From: Rhodocyclaceae bacterium
GTDB lineage: Bacteria; Pseudomonadota; Gammaproteobacteria; Burkholderiales; Rhodocyclaceae
Length of the DNA: 64,000 nt
Direction of reading: 5' to 3'
Assembly: GCA_016791115.1 (NCBI GenBank)
Contig: JAEUNL010000008.1
Span: 62,001-126,000, forward strand
Part shown: positions 1 to 7,244 of the stretch, one piece after another
Layout: every line of letters starts with the position of its first letter
Numbering within the stretch: position 1 is the stretch's first letter
Notes under the pieces: generated by a model
Told to the model about the DNA's origin: nothing
What the model saw: the letters and a program-made list of their open reading frames with translations, nothing else
Databases searched by the model: none
Program-made: the position numbers and the translations under genes

Positions 1-457
1 GCGCCGCCAGGGCCATTTCCAGGTTGGCGCTCGCGCGGGCGGATAGCCCATCGCCGAGTTCGAAGGCTTCACCACGGATCGCCAGCACCATGGCGCGGGG
101 CGGCGCGCGGCGCTGCACGCGCCGATACACGTCCAGCAGTTGGGCCGGACTCAGGGCGTGGCTGAACGCCGGCTCGGCCGGCGCCTCGCCGATCGGCGCC
201 AGGCTGTATGGCGCCGGCGCGGCCACGCTGGCATCGACGAATACCACCAGCGCGCGGCCGTCGAGGTCGAGCGCATGTTCGATCTGCAGCTGAAAATCGG
301 TGAGCAGTTCGACGCCGGGCGCCGGGGACGCAGCGAGGCGCTCGAGGCAGACGGGTCCGAGCGCATCGTCGCCGCGGCTCGGATTGCCGATGCCGATCAC
401 GAGTATCGGCGCGACGATCGCTTCAATCGCGCTGCAGGCTGCTGACGAGTTCGCCAT
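1..457 (-). CDS. hoxW: NiFe hydrogenase maturation endopeptidase HoxW, C-terminus outside window
   Basis: HoxW-type proteases clip the C-terminal tail of the large subunit once the NiFe(CN)2CO centre has been inserted. The reading frame gives the family's N-terminal signature, G-x-G-N-P-x-R-G-D-D, within its first 35 residues. A second conserved stretch (FVDAS) follows around residue 70. The ATG at 457 lies inside the 3' end of hoxH, giving a 35-bp overlap; a GTG at 400 is the alternative start but sits only just ahead of the signature. The gene is open at the left window edge after about 152 codons, so its length cannot be judged. Its position directly after hoxH and the subunit order fit a dedicated protease for the hydrogenase encoded here. 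Confidence 0.85.
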   Translation of the reverse strand, partial: MANSSAACSAIEAIVAPILVIGIGNPSRGDDALGPVCLERLAASPAPGVELLTDFQLQIEHALDLDGRALVVFVDASVAAPAPYSLAPIGEAPAEPAFSHALSPAQLLDVYRRVQRRAPPRAMVLAIRGEAFELGDGLSARASANLEMALAA

Positions 458-1886
458 CGGGATCGAGCAGTTCCACGATCAGCGGCATGCGGCCCAGCGC
501 ATGCGTCGCGCACGACAGGCAGGGATCGAAAGCACGGATCGCCACCTCGAGGTGGTTGAGCAGCCCCTCCGTCACGTCGCGGCCGTTCAGGTAGCGGCGC
601 GCCACCTCGCGCACCGACTCGTTCATCGCCTGGTTGTTGTGCGTGGTCGAGACGATCAGGTTGCACATCGTGACCAGATCGTTCTCGTCCACGCGATAGT
701 GGTGGATCAGCGTGCCGCGCGGCGCTTCGATCACGCCCACCCCCTCCTGCGCCCGCTCGCCGCTGGTGACGAGGGCGTCGCCCAGCACGTCTTCGTCATG
801 GAGCAGATCCTTGATCGTCTCGGCGGCATGCAGCATCTCGATCATGCGCGCCCAGTGGTAGCCCAGCGGCGCCTGGCTCGGCGCACCGCCCGAGTAGTCG
901 ACGAACTCGCGGCGCTCGATCTCCGCCAGCGGCGTCGGGATCACGTCGCAGTTCTGCACGCGCGACAAGGGACCGACACGATACCAGCCGTCCTCGGCGC
1001 CGAAGGACTTGAGGTAGGGAAACTTCATGTAGCTCCACGGCTTGACCTGTTCCTCGATCAGGCTGCCGTATCCGGCGTAGTCGATGCCGTCGAAGATCAG
1101 CGCGCCGTTTTCGTCGCGCGCGCGCAGCCGGCCGTCGTAGAGATCCATCTGCCCGCCGGCGCCGATCAGGGACATGGTCTTGGCGCGCACCGCCCCGAAG
1201 CTGTTGTAGAGCGCCGGCTGCTGCGCATGGAGTTCCTTGACCAGCGCGACGGCCTCGCGGCTCCAGTGCACGATGTCGTAGATGTGCGCCAGCAGTTCGT
1301 TGCGCTCCGCCGCCGTGAGCGACTTGTTGACGCCGCCGGGCACCGAGCCGGTACCATGGATGCGCTTGCCGGCGGTATGACGGATCACTTCCTGTCCGAA
1401 CTTGCGGATCAGCACGCCCTTGCGCGCCGTCTCGGGGTGCTGCGCGGCGATCTCGACGATGTTGCGCCGGGCCGCGTCGCTGTCGAAGCCGAACAGCAGG
1501 TCGGGGGTGCACAGGTGGTAGAAGTGCAACGCGTGCGACTGCAGGATCTGGCCGTAGTGCATCAGCCGGCGCAGCTTCTCTGCCGCCGGGGTGAGGTGGC
1601 GCGCGCCGACGATGACGTCGAGCGCCTTCGATGCGGCAAGGTGATGGCTCACCGGGCAGATGCCGCACAGGCGCTGCACCATCACCGGCACTTCCCAGTA
1701 GGGCCGGCCCTGGATGAATTTCTCGAAGCCGCGGAATTCGACGATGTGCAGGCGCACTTGGTGCACGCGATTGTGGTCGTCGAGCAGCAGCGTGATCTTG
1801 CCGTGCCCTTCGACGCGCGAGATCGGATCGATCGCCACGCGTTTCAGGTTCGGAATGTCGGGGGCCGTTTCCAGACTGGCTCTCAT
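423..1886 (-). CDS. hoxH: NAD-reducing hydrogenase large subunit HoxH
   Basis: This is the catalytic NiFe subunit (487 aa) of a cytoplasmic bidirectional hydrogenase, which interconverts H2 and protons and exchanges electrons with NAD through the Hox diaphorase. Both nickel-binding motifs are visible: RLCGICP with C74 and C77, and near the end DPCLSCATH with C456 and C459. RVEGHGK near residue 24 is also typical of group 3 enzymes. After H462 there are 25 more residues, the tail expected to be removed by the HoxW protease next door. The ATG at 1886 is chosen over a TTG at 1898 because a GAGG ribosome site lies just upstream and the hoxY stop is 8 bp away. Confidence 0.95.
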   Translation of the reverse strand: MRASLETAPDIPNLKRVAIDPISRVEGHGKITLLLDDHNRVHQVRLHIVEFRGFEKFIQGRPYWEVPVMVQRLCGICPVSHHLAASKALDVIVGARHLTPAAEKLRRLMHYGQILQSHALHFYHLCTPDLLFGFDSDAARRNIVEIAAQHPETARKGVLIRKFGQEVIRHTAGKRIHGTGSVPGGVNKSLTAAERNELLAHIYDIVHWSREAVALVKELHAQQPALYNSFGAVRAKTMSLIGAGGQMDLYDGRLRARDENGALIFDGIDYAGYGSLIEEQVKPWSYMKFPYLKSFGAEDGWYRVGPLSRVQNCDVIPTPLAEIERREFVDYSGGAPSQAPLGYHWARMIEMLHAAETIKDLLHDEDVLGDALVTSGERAQEGVGVIEAPRGTLIHHYRVDENDLVTMCNLIVSTTHNNQAMNESVREVARRYLNGRDVTEGLLNHLEVAIRAFDPCLSCATHALGRMPLIVELLDPDGELVSSLQRD

Positions 1887-1894
1887 CAGCAACC

Positions 1895-2455
1895 TCAATC
1901 GAAATGGATCAGCCGCTGCGCCAGGGCGGGTTCGCGGCCGGCGATCAGGTCGCCCAGCACCGACCAGATCGCGTCTGCCGACGGTGGACAGCCCGGTATC
2001 ACGTAGTCGACATGCACCACTTCGTGCAGCGGGTGCACCTTGTCGAGCGGCAGGGGCAGCTCGGGGTCATCGGGGATCAGGCCGGCGGCGAGGCCGGGGC
2101 TGGTCTGGTACACCTCCTGCAGCACGCCTTCGAGCGGCAGGTGGTTGCGTTGCGCCGGCAGTCCGCCGTTGATCGCGCAGGCGCCGACCGCCACCAGGAT
2201 GCGGCAGTTGTGGCGAAATTCGCGCAGCACGTGCACGTTCTCGGTGTTGCAGACGCCGCCCTCGATCAGGCCGATGTCGCACTTGCCGACGTGTTTGATG
2301 TCGGTCAGCGGCGAGCGGTCGAACTCGACGTGCTTGACCAGATCGAACAGGCGTTCGTCGATGTCGAGAAACGACATGTGGCAGCCGAAGCAGCCGGCAA
2401 GCGAGGCGGTGGCGACACGGAACTTCGCGGGCAGGGTCACGTCGGCCATGCTCAT
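1895..2455 (-). CDS. hoxY: NAD-reducing hydrogenase small subunit HoxY
   Basis: The electron-transferring small subunit (186 aa) carries the proximal [4Fe-4S] cluster next to the NiFe site of HoxH. Cysteines expected to bind it are visible: GCFGCHMSF (C22, C25), GVCNTE, GACAINGG and IPGCPPS near the C-terminus. Its short length and lack of a twin-arginine signal peptide fit the soluble HoxY type, not the membrane-bound uptake type. The ATG overlaps the hoxU stop as ATGA, indicating translational coupling; a second ATG lies two codons in. It is followed by hoxH after 8 bp. Confidence 0.93.
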   Translation of the reverse strand: MSMADVTLPAKFRVATASLAGCFGCHMSFLDIDERLFDLVKHVEFDRSPLTDIKHVGKCDIGLIEGGVCNTENVHVLREFRHNCRILVAVGACAINGGLPAQRNHLPLEGVLQEVYQTSPGLAAGLIPDDPELPLPLDKVHPLHEVVHVDYVIPGCPPSADAIWSVLGDLIAGREPALAQRLIHFD

Positions 2456-3135
2456 TCCTCCGCCGGCGCGAGGTCGAACGGCCGCTGGCCGATCGGCACC
2501 GCGAAACCGACGCGCTTCTTCAGGATCACGCCCACCGGGCAGACGTGTGCGGCCTTGTCCCCGGCGCTGAAATCGGTGTCGCCGAGCCGGCCCGAGGCCG
2601 CGTTGACGATCAGGTGCGTGCGGATGCCGCGGCCCGAAAGCGCAAACACGTTCTTGCCGTCGACATCGCGGCTGGCACGCACGCACAGCGAACACAGGAT
2701 GCAGCGATTGGTATCGAGCAGGTAGTCCGGATGCGAGGCATCGACCGGCCGGTCGGGGAAGAAGTGATCGAAATGCGGCGACACCATCTGCACCTGATAG
2801 GCCGTGGCCTGCAGGCGGCAGGCACCGCTTTTCTCGCACGAGGGACAGAAATGATTGCCTTCGACAAACAGCATCTGCAGCAGCGTGCGCCGTTCCTCGT
2901 TCACCTCGGGCACGTTGCTGTCTACCTGCATGCCGTCGCGCGCCGGCGTGGTGCAGGACGCAGCGGTGCGACCGTCGATGCGCACCGAACAGACCTTGCA
3001 CGAGCCGTGTGGTTTGAAGTCCGGGTGATAGCACAGGTGCGGGATGTCCTGCCCGGCGTCCTGCGCGGCCTGCAGGATGGTCTGTCCATCGCGGAACGGA
3101 ATCTCGCGACCATCGAGTTTGAAGCTGCCGCTCAT
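2452..3135 (-). CDS. hoxU: Hydrogenase diaphorase subunit HoxU (NuoG-like iron-sulfur protein)
   Basis: HoxU (227 aa) is the electron relay between the HoxF flavin and the HoxYH hydrogenase module, and is homologous to the N-terminus of complex I subunit NuoG. The order of cluster motifs is clear: a ferredoxin-type [2Fe-2S] set (residues about 35-65, including GSCKVCSVR and ASCTTP), then HFCPSCEKSGAC, which supplies the His/Cys-ligated [4Fe-4S] site, then CILCSLCVRA for a further [4Fe-4S] cluster. It overlaps hoxF by ATGA at 3132-3135 and hoxY by ATGA at 2452-2455, so the three genes form one tightly coupled translation unit. Confidence 0.93.
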   Translation of the reverse strand: MSGSFKLDGREIPFRDGQTILQAAQDAGQDIPHLCYHPDFKPHGSCKVCSVRIDGRTAASCTTPARDGMQVDSNVPEVNEERRTLLQMLFVEGNHFCPSCEKSGACRLQATAYQVQMVSPHFDHFFPDRPVDASHPDYLLDTNRCILCSLCVRASRDVDGKNVFALSGRGIRTHLIVNAASGRLGDTDFSAGDKAAHVCPVGVILKKRVGFAVPIGQRPFDLAPAEE

Positions 3136-4937
3136 GAATCCTCTCCGATATGGGCGCCGGCATCCTTGCGCCGCGTCATCTGACGCGCGGCCGACAAGGC
3201 ACGATCGAGGTCGAAGGCCGGCACGTAGTCGGTGTGCACCAGCCGGCGCTCGTAGCTCGAGCGGAACTTGGCGATCGTCTCGAGCACCGGGTTGCAGGCC
3301 GAGTGGCCGAGCCCGCAATGCGAGAGCGACTGCAGGCGCCGGTTGAGCTTTTCGATCTCGCTGAAGTCGTAGGGCGAACCCTGCCCGCGCGCGAGCTTGT
3401 CCATCAGGTTGTTGAGCAGCGAGGTACCGACACGGCACGGTGTGCAGAAGCCGCAGCTCTCATGCGCAAAGAAGCGCGTGAAGTTGCGCGCGACGTCGAA
3501 CATGTCGCGCTGGGCGCCGAATGCCATGAAGGCGCCGGCGGTGGGCACGTCCTCGAACGCGATGCGGCGCGAAAACTCGCTCGCCGCGATGCACATGCCC
3601 GAGGGCCCGCCGACCTGCACCGCCTGCGTGTCTTCGGCGCCGCAGTCCTCCAGCACTTGTGCGATCGTGACGCCGAAGGGATATTCGTAGATGCCCGGAC
3701 GCTCGCAATCGCCGGACACGCTGAGCAGCTTGGTACCGGCGGACTGGCCGCTGCCGACCGCGGCGAACCACACGCCGCCGTGCAGGCCGATCAGGGCGGC
3801 CGAAGCGAAGGTTTCGACGTTGTTCACCACGGTGGGCTGGTCGCGATAGCCGCAGGTCACCGGGAACGGCGGGCGGTTGCGCGGCGTGCCGCGCTTGCCC
3901 TCGAGCGATTCGATCAGCGCCGATTCCTCGCCGCAGACGTAGGCACCGGCGCCGATATGGATCCGGATGTCGAAATCGAAGCCGTCGATGCCCATGATCG
4001 AACGGCCGAGCAGGCCGGCCGTACGGCGCCGCTCGAGTACGGCCTGAAGAGCATCGAGCAGGTAGCGGTATTCGCCGCGCAGATACAGGAAGCCGCGCTG
4101 GGCGCCGAGCACCTGCGCGCACAGTGTCATGCCCTCGAACACGAGATCGGGACGTTCCGTGAGCAGTACGCGATCCTTGAAGGTGCCCGGCTCGCCTTCG
4201 TCGGCATTGCACACGACGTAATGCGCCTCGCCCGCTGCCTCGCGGCACATCGACCATTTGGTCGCGGTGGCAAAACCCGCGCCGCCCCGCCCGCGCAGGC
4301 CCGCAAGCCGAAGCTCCTCGAGCATGCCCGCGGCACCGCGGGTGGTGGCCGCCTTCATGGCAGCGCCAGGTGCCATGTCGCCCCCCAGGAGCATGTCGGC
4401 GCGGCGGACGTTGCTGTCGACGCGGAAGAAGTCGGCCGGCCACTGCTCGAGCGGCACCGTGTCGCGTATCAGTTCGCAGATCGCGTCGAGGCGTGCGTCG
4501 TCGAGGCGGGTGATCGCGCGATTGTTCACCAGCATGCCCGGACCCTGGTCACACATGCCGGTGCAGGAGGTCAGATCGACGCTGACCAAGCCATCTTCCG
4601 ACACCTTGCCGGGCTCGATCCAGAGATTGCGGCACATGCGGTTCTTCAGCGCCTCGCTACCCGCCATGCGATCGGTGATGTTGTCGGAGAACAGCACGCG
4701 ATAGCGGCCGCGCGGCACGAGGTAAAAGAAGGAATAGAAACCGGCGACCGCCTCGATCTTGGTGCGAGGCACGCCGAGCGCGGCGACCAGACAATCGATG
4801 GTTTCGGGCGATATCCAGTCGAGCGCTTCCTGCACCTCGCGCAGGATCTGCACCAGTTCGTGCACATCACCATCATGGTGCGCAACCACGCGGTTGACGA
4901 TGCGCGATGGATCGATTCGGGTGGAAAGTTCGTTCAT
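3132..4937 (-). CDS. hoxF: Hydrogenase diaphorase subunit HoxF (NuoE-NuoF fusion)
   Basis: HoxF (601 aa) binds FMN and NAD(H) and is the NAD-reducing end of the soluble hydrogenase. Residues 1 to about 150 resemble NuoE; the rest resembles NuoF, with the FMN loop GRGGAGFATATKW, the nucleotide motif CGEESALIESLEGKRGTPRNR and the [4Fe-4S] motif ESCGFCTPCR followed by a distal cysteine. In the NuoE part only one cysteine pair is seen (C125, C129 in SCTGMCD); where NuoE has the first C-x4-C there are S84 and D89, so a normal [2Fe-2S] site is doubtful. The ATG at 4937 is preferred to a GTG at 4955. It is the first gene of hoxFUYHW; no separate hoxE is seen upstream. Confidence 0.93.
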   Translation of the reverse strand: MNELSTRIDPSRIVNRVVAHHDGDVHELVQILREVQEALDWISPETIDCLVAALGVPRTKIEAVAGFYSFFYLVPRGRYRVLFSDNITDRMAGSEALKNRMCRNLWIEPGKVSEDGLVSVDLTSCTGMCDQGPGMLVNNRAITRLDDARLDAICELIRDTVPLEQWPADFFRVDSNVRRADMLLGGDMAPGAAMKAATTRGAAGMLEELRLAGLRGRGGAGFATATKWSMCREAAGEAHYVVCNADEGEPGTFKDRVLLTERPDLVFEGMTLCAQVLGAQRGFLYLRGEYRYLLDALQAVLERRRTAGLLGRSIMGIDGFDFDIRIHIGAGAYVCGEESALIESLEGKRGTPRNRPPFPVTCGYRDQPTVVNNVETFASAALIGLHGGVWFAAVGSGQSAGTKLLSVSGDCERPGIYEYPFGVTIAQVLEDCGAEDTQAVQVGGPSGMCIAASEFSRRIAFEDVPTAGAFMAFGAQRDMFDVARNFTRFFAHESCGFCTPCRVGTSLLNNLMDKLARGQGSPYDFSEIEKLNRRLQSLSHCGLGHSACNPVLETIAKFRSSYERRLVHTDYVPAFDLDRALSAARQMTRRKDAGAHIGEDS

Positions 4938-4995
4938 CGGATGGTTGGGCGGCACGGGTTTCGGACGTCGGTCAGACTATGGCATTCGCCATCGC

Positions 4996-5011
4996 AGCCA
5001 TCACTGATCCA
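4996..5011 (-). promoter_or_regulatory. Possible sigma-54 promoter ahead of hoxF
   Basis: Read on the minus strand, this site has GG and GC dinucleotides separated by exactly 10 bp (TGG-ATCAGTGATG-GCT), the -24/-12 spacing of RpoN promoters. It lies about 60 bp upstream of the hoxF start. Hydrogenase operons are often RpoN-dependent, but the bases around the GG and GC match the consensus only partly. This is a weak candidate. Confidence 0.2.
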
Positions 5012-5153
5012 GATCAGACGAAGCAGTGCGGCGCAACGATGGAAGTGTTTCCGCTTTGTAATCACCGTAGCATGCGGAAACAATTTTGCGACAGCATTTC
5101 ATGTGCCAAGAACGTTGATTGCTCGTGTCGTGCCACTACAGGAGATCGACGTG

Positions 5154-5351
5154 ATGAAAACACTGCTTGTTGCCGCAACCGCCGCCCTGGCCCTTTCCGG
5201 CTGCATCGTCCTGCCGGCCGGTCCGCGGTATCACCACGCCGACCCGGGCCCGGCCGTGATCGTGCCGCCGCCGGTGGTGGTGCGGCCGTGGCATCGCCAC
5301 CGTGATTACGCGCCGTACCCGTACTATCGCCGAAATTGGGGTGAACCCTGA
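5154..5351 (+). CDS. Small proline- and tyrosine-rich lipoprotein, unknown function
   Basis: A 65-residue protein with a short signal peptide ending in a good lipobox (LSGC, Cys at residue 18). The mature part is rich in proline, histidine, tyrosine and arginine (PAVIVPPPVVVRPWHRH and PYPYYRRNW). It should be lipid-anchored outside the inner membrane. The start is supported by an AGGAG ribosome site about 10 bp upstream of ATG 5154. Many proteobacteria have small lipoproteins of this composition with no assigned role; no catalytic motif is present. It reads away from the divergent hox operon and is followed by a hairpin. Confidence 0.7.
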   Translation: MKTLLVAATAALALSGCIVLPAGPRYHHADPGPAVIVPPPVVVRPWHRHRDYAPYPYYRRNWGEP

Positions 5352-5377
5352 GTCCGCACGACGCCGGCAAGCGCGCC

Positions 5378-5400
5378 ACAGGGGCGATAATCGCCCCTGT
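5378..5400 (+). terminator. Hairpin after the small lipoprotein gene
   Basis: A perfect 10-bp stem (ACAGGGGCGA / TCGCCCCTGT) with a TAA loop lies 26 bp after the lipoprotein stop. The following tract (GAAATTCTTC) is only weakly T-rich, so termination may be partial. Confidence 0.45.
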
Positions 5401-5423
5401 GAAATTCTTCCCGGCGTCGCCCG

Positions 5424-5735
5424 ATGACTGCGCTCGAATTATTCGGATTGCTGCTGCTCGCCGCGCTGTTCTGGCTCTGGATGGACAGCCTCAAGGCGCG
5501 CGAGGCCTGCCTGCGCGAATCGCGTGCCGCCTGTGCAGCGGAAGGCCTGTTGCTGCTGGATGACACGGTCGCGGTCGACAGCATCCGGCCGGCGCGTGAC
5601 GACGAGGGGCGCCTGCGCCTGAAACGGGTATACAAATTTGAGTACAGCGATACCGGCAACAACCGCCGCACCGGTGCCGTTACGCTCGTAGGCGATCGCG
5701 TCGTCACCTTCTACCTCGGCCCGCAGGCCGTCTGA
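5424..5735 (+). CDS. DUF3301 family membrane-anchored protein
   Basis: A 103-residue protein with one N-terminal membrane segment (about residues 4-20, [16 protein letters not shown]) and a small soluble domain after it. The motif pattern (a [11 protein letters not shown] juncture, [16 protein letters not shown], then a [10 protein letters not shown] strand and a C-terminal FYLGP) matches the DUF3301 family, common in beta- and gammaproteobacteria. Function is not known. Its neighbours (lipoprotein, chemoreceptor) do not suggest a pathway. Confidence 0.75.
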   Translation: MTALELFGLLLLAALFWLWMDSLKAREACLRESRAACAAEGLLLLDDTVAVDSIRPARDDEGRLRLKRVYKFEYSDTGNNRRTGAVTLVGDRVVTFYLGPQAV

Positions 5736-5917
5736 ACGACGCGCAGCCGCCCCTGTTCACGCTGCGGCGCCGCATTGCCGACGCCAGTCGCGGCAGCACG
5801 CCCTTCCAGCGTTTCGCCCCCCAATTCGTCACACTTCGTCGCAGCCCACTTGCTCAAGTCCGCGAGGCGAGAACCGTTACCAACTCGGTAACCGGGGTGT
5901 TCCGGAGGAGAGACGAC

Positions 5918-7099
5918 ATGGAAAAATTGAGCATAAAGAAGTGCTTCTGGGCTTTTGCCGCGCTCGCGACACTGGTTCAGATCGCCGCTTCCCTGGCAGG
6001 CCGCTTTCTCGGCGTGGACAGTGCAGGCGCCACGCGGTGGCTCGTGGTGTTCGCGATCGAGTTCGGTGCTGTCGCGATACTGATTGCCTTCGCAATCTAC
6101 GCCGGGAAGCACTTTGCCCAGCGGGCTGAAATGGTGGTCAACGCCCTGCACCAGCTCGCCGCCGGCGACCTGACCTGCAAGCTCAAGATTGCCGGCAAGG
6201 ACGATTTCTCTTGGCTGGCCTACGAGTACGACAGCTCGCGCAAGGCGCTGCTCAAGCTGGTCGCGGAACTCGCAACGCACGCCACCACGGTGTCGGAGTC
6301 TGCCGCGCTGCTCGCCACCTCGTCGGACAACATCACGCGCAGCACGACCCAGCAAAGCGAAGCGGCATCCTCGATCGCCGCCGCGGTCGAGCAGATGGCC
6401 GTCAGCGTGAGTCACGTGGCGGACAACGCACGCGAAGCCAATAACCTGTCGAAGGAGGCCGGCACGGCCTCGCATGAGGGCGCGAGCGTGATCGGCAACG
6501 TGGTGAGCGAGGTTTCCCACATTGCCGAGGCGGTGCAGCACTCGTCGAACGTGATCCAGGAACTCGGCCGGCAGTCGGCGCAGATCCGCTCCATCGTCAA
6601 GGTCATCGACGAAGTCGCGGAACAGACCAATCTGCTGGCGCTGAATGCGGCGATCGAAGCCGCGCGCGCCGGCGAGCAGGGCCGTGGTTTCGCGGTGGTG
6701 GCCGACGAAGTGCGCAAGCTCGCCGAGCGCACCGCATCGTCCACCAAGGAGATCGGCGGCATGATCGAGACGATCACGCGCGGCACCTCGGAAGCGGTTC
6801 TGAGCATGCAGCAGGGCGTGAGCAAGGTCGAAAGCGGCGTTGCGCTGGCCCGTCAGGCAGGCGTCGCGATCACCAGCATCGACAGCAGCACGCAGCGCGT
6901 GGCGACCACGGTCGGCGACATCAGCGCGGCGATCGAGGAGCAGCGCGCGGCCACCAACGAGATTGCGCGCCACGTCGACAGCATCGCGCAGATGGCCGAA
7001 AGCAACAGCGTCGCCACGCTGCAGACGGGCGAAACGGCGCGCCGCCTGGCCGACATGTCGCGCGGATTGCAGGAGGCCGTCGCGCGCTTCAAGCTCTGA
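5918..7099 (+). CDS. Methyl-accepting chemotaxis protein without a ligand-binding domain
   Basis: A 393-residue chemoreceptor. Two membrane segments (about 9-29 and 41-62) are separated by only about a dozen residues, so there is no periplasmic sensor domain. A HAMP-like segment follows (about 63-115), then a long coiled-coil signalling domain. The kinase-contact tip is recognisable ([20 protein letters not shown] followed by [15 protein letters not shown]). The start at 5918 is set by a strong CGGAGGAG site 7 bp upstream; an upstream in-frame ATG would add seven charged residues and has no such site. It may sense a membrane or cytoplasmic state, or work with a partner. No che genes are nearby. 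A terminator follows. Confidence 0.92.
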   Translation: MEKLSIKKCFWAFAALATLVQIAASLAGRFLGVDSAGATRWLVVFAIEFGAVAILIAFAIYAGKHFAQRAEMVVNALHQLAAGDLTCKLKIAGKDDFSWLAYEYDSSRKALLKLVAELATHATTVSESAALLATSSDNITRSTTQQSEAASSIAAAVEQMAVSVSHVADNAREANNLSKEAGTASHEGASVIGNVVSEVSHIAEAVQHSSNVIQELGRQSAQIRSIVKVIDEVAEQTNLLALNAAIEAARAGEQGRGFAVVADEVRKLAERTASSTKEIGGMIETITRGTSEAVLSMQQGVSKVESGVALARQAGVAITSIDSSTQRVATTVGDISAAIEEQRAATNEIARHVDSIAQMAESNSVATLQTGETARRLADMSRGLQEAVARFKL

Positions 7100-7123
7100 C
7101 GCACGCACACGGTCGGCGGTCCG

Positions 7124-7155
7124 AGGCCCCGCAATGCGGGGCCTTCGGCTTCTTG
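7124..7155 (+). terminator. Rho-independent terminator after the chemoreceptor gene
   Basis: A 9-bp perfect stem (AGGCCCCGC / GCGGGGCCT) with an AAT loop lies 24 bp after the stop codon and is followed by a moderately T-rich tract (TCGGCTTCTT). Confidence 0.65.
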
Positions 7156-7244
7156 CGGAGCGGAGCAGCGCCGCGCGTGCCCGCAGCCGCCCAAGGTGAT
7201 ACCCTCGCGACATCGCCCTTGCGGGCATACCCCGAGAACGTTCC

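Noticed and set aside
300-2006. A 568-codon plus-strand frame opposite hoxH
   Set aside because: Antisense shadow of hoxH with typical shadow composition; no start signal or motif.
3150-5351. A 733-codon plus-strand frame opposite hoxF that runs into the small lipoprotein
   Set aside because: The first 668 codons are an antisense shadow of hoxF. Only the last 65, starting at ATG 5154 with its own ribosome site and lipobox, look like a gene.
5736-5917. A known riboswitch in the chemoreceptor leader
   Set aside because: I compared it with c-di-GMP (GEMM), glycine and SAH-type consensus by eye; short pieces look similar but the conserved cores are absent.
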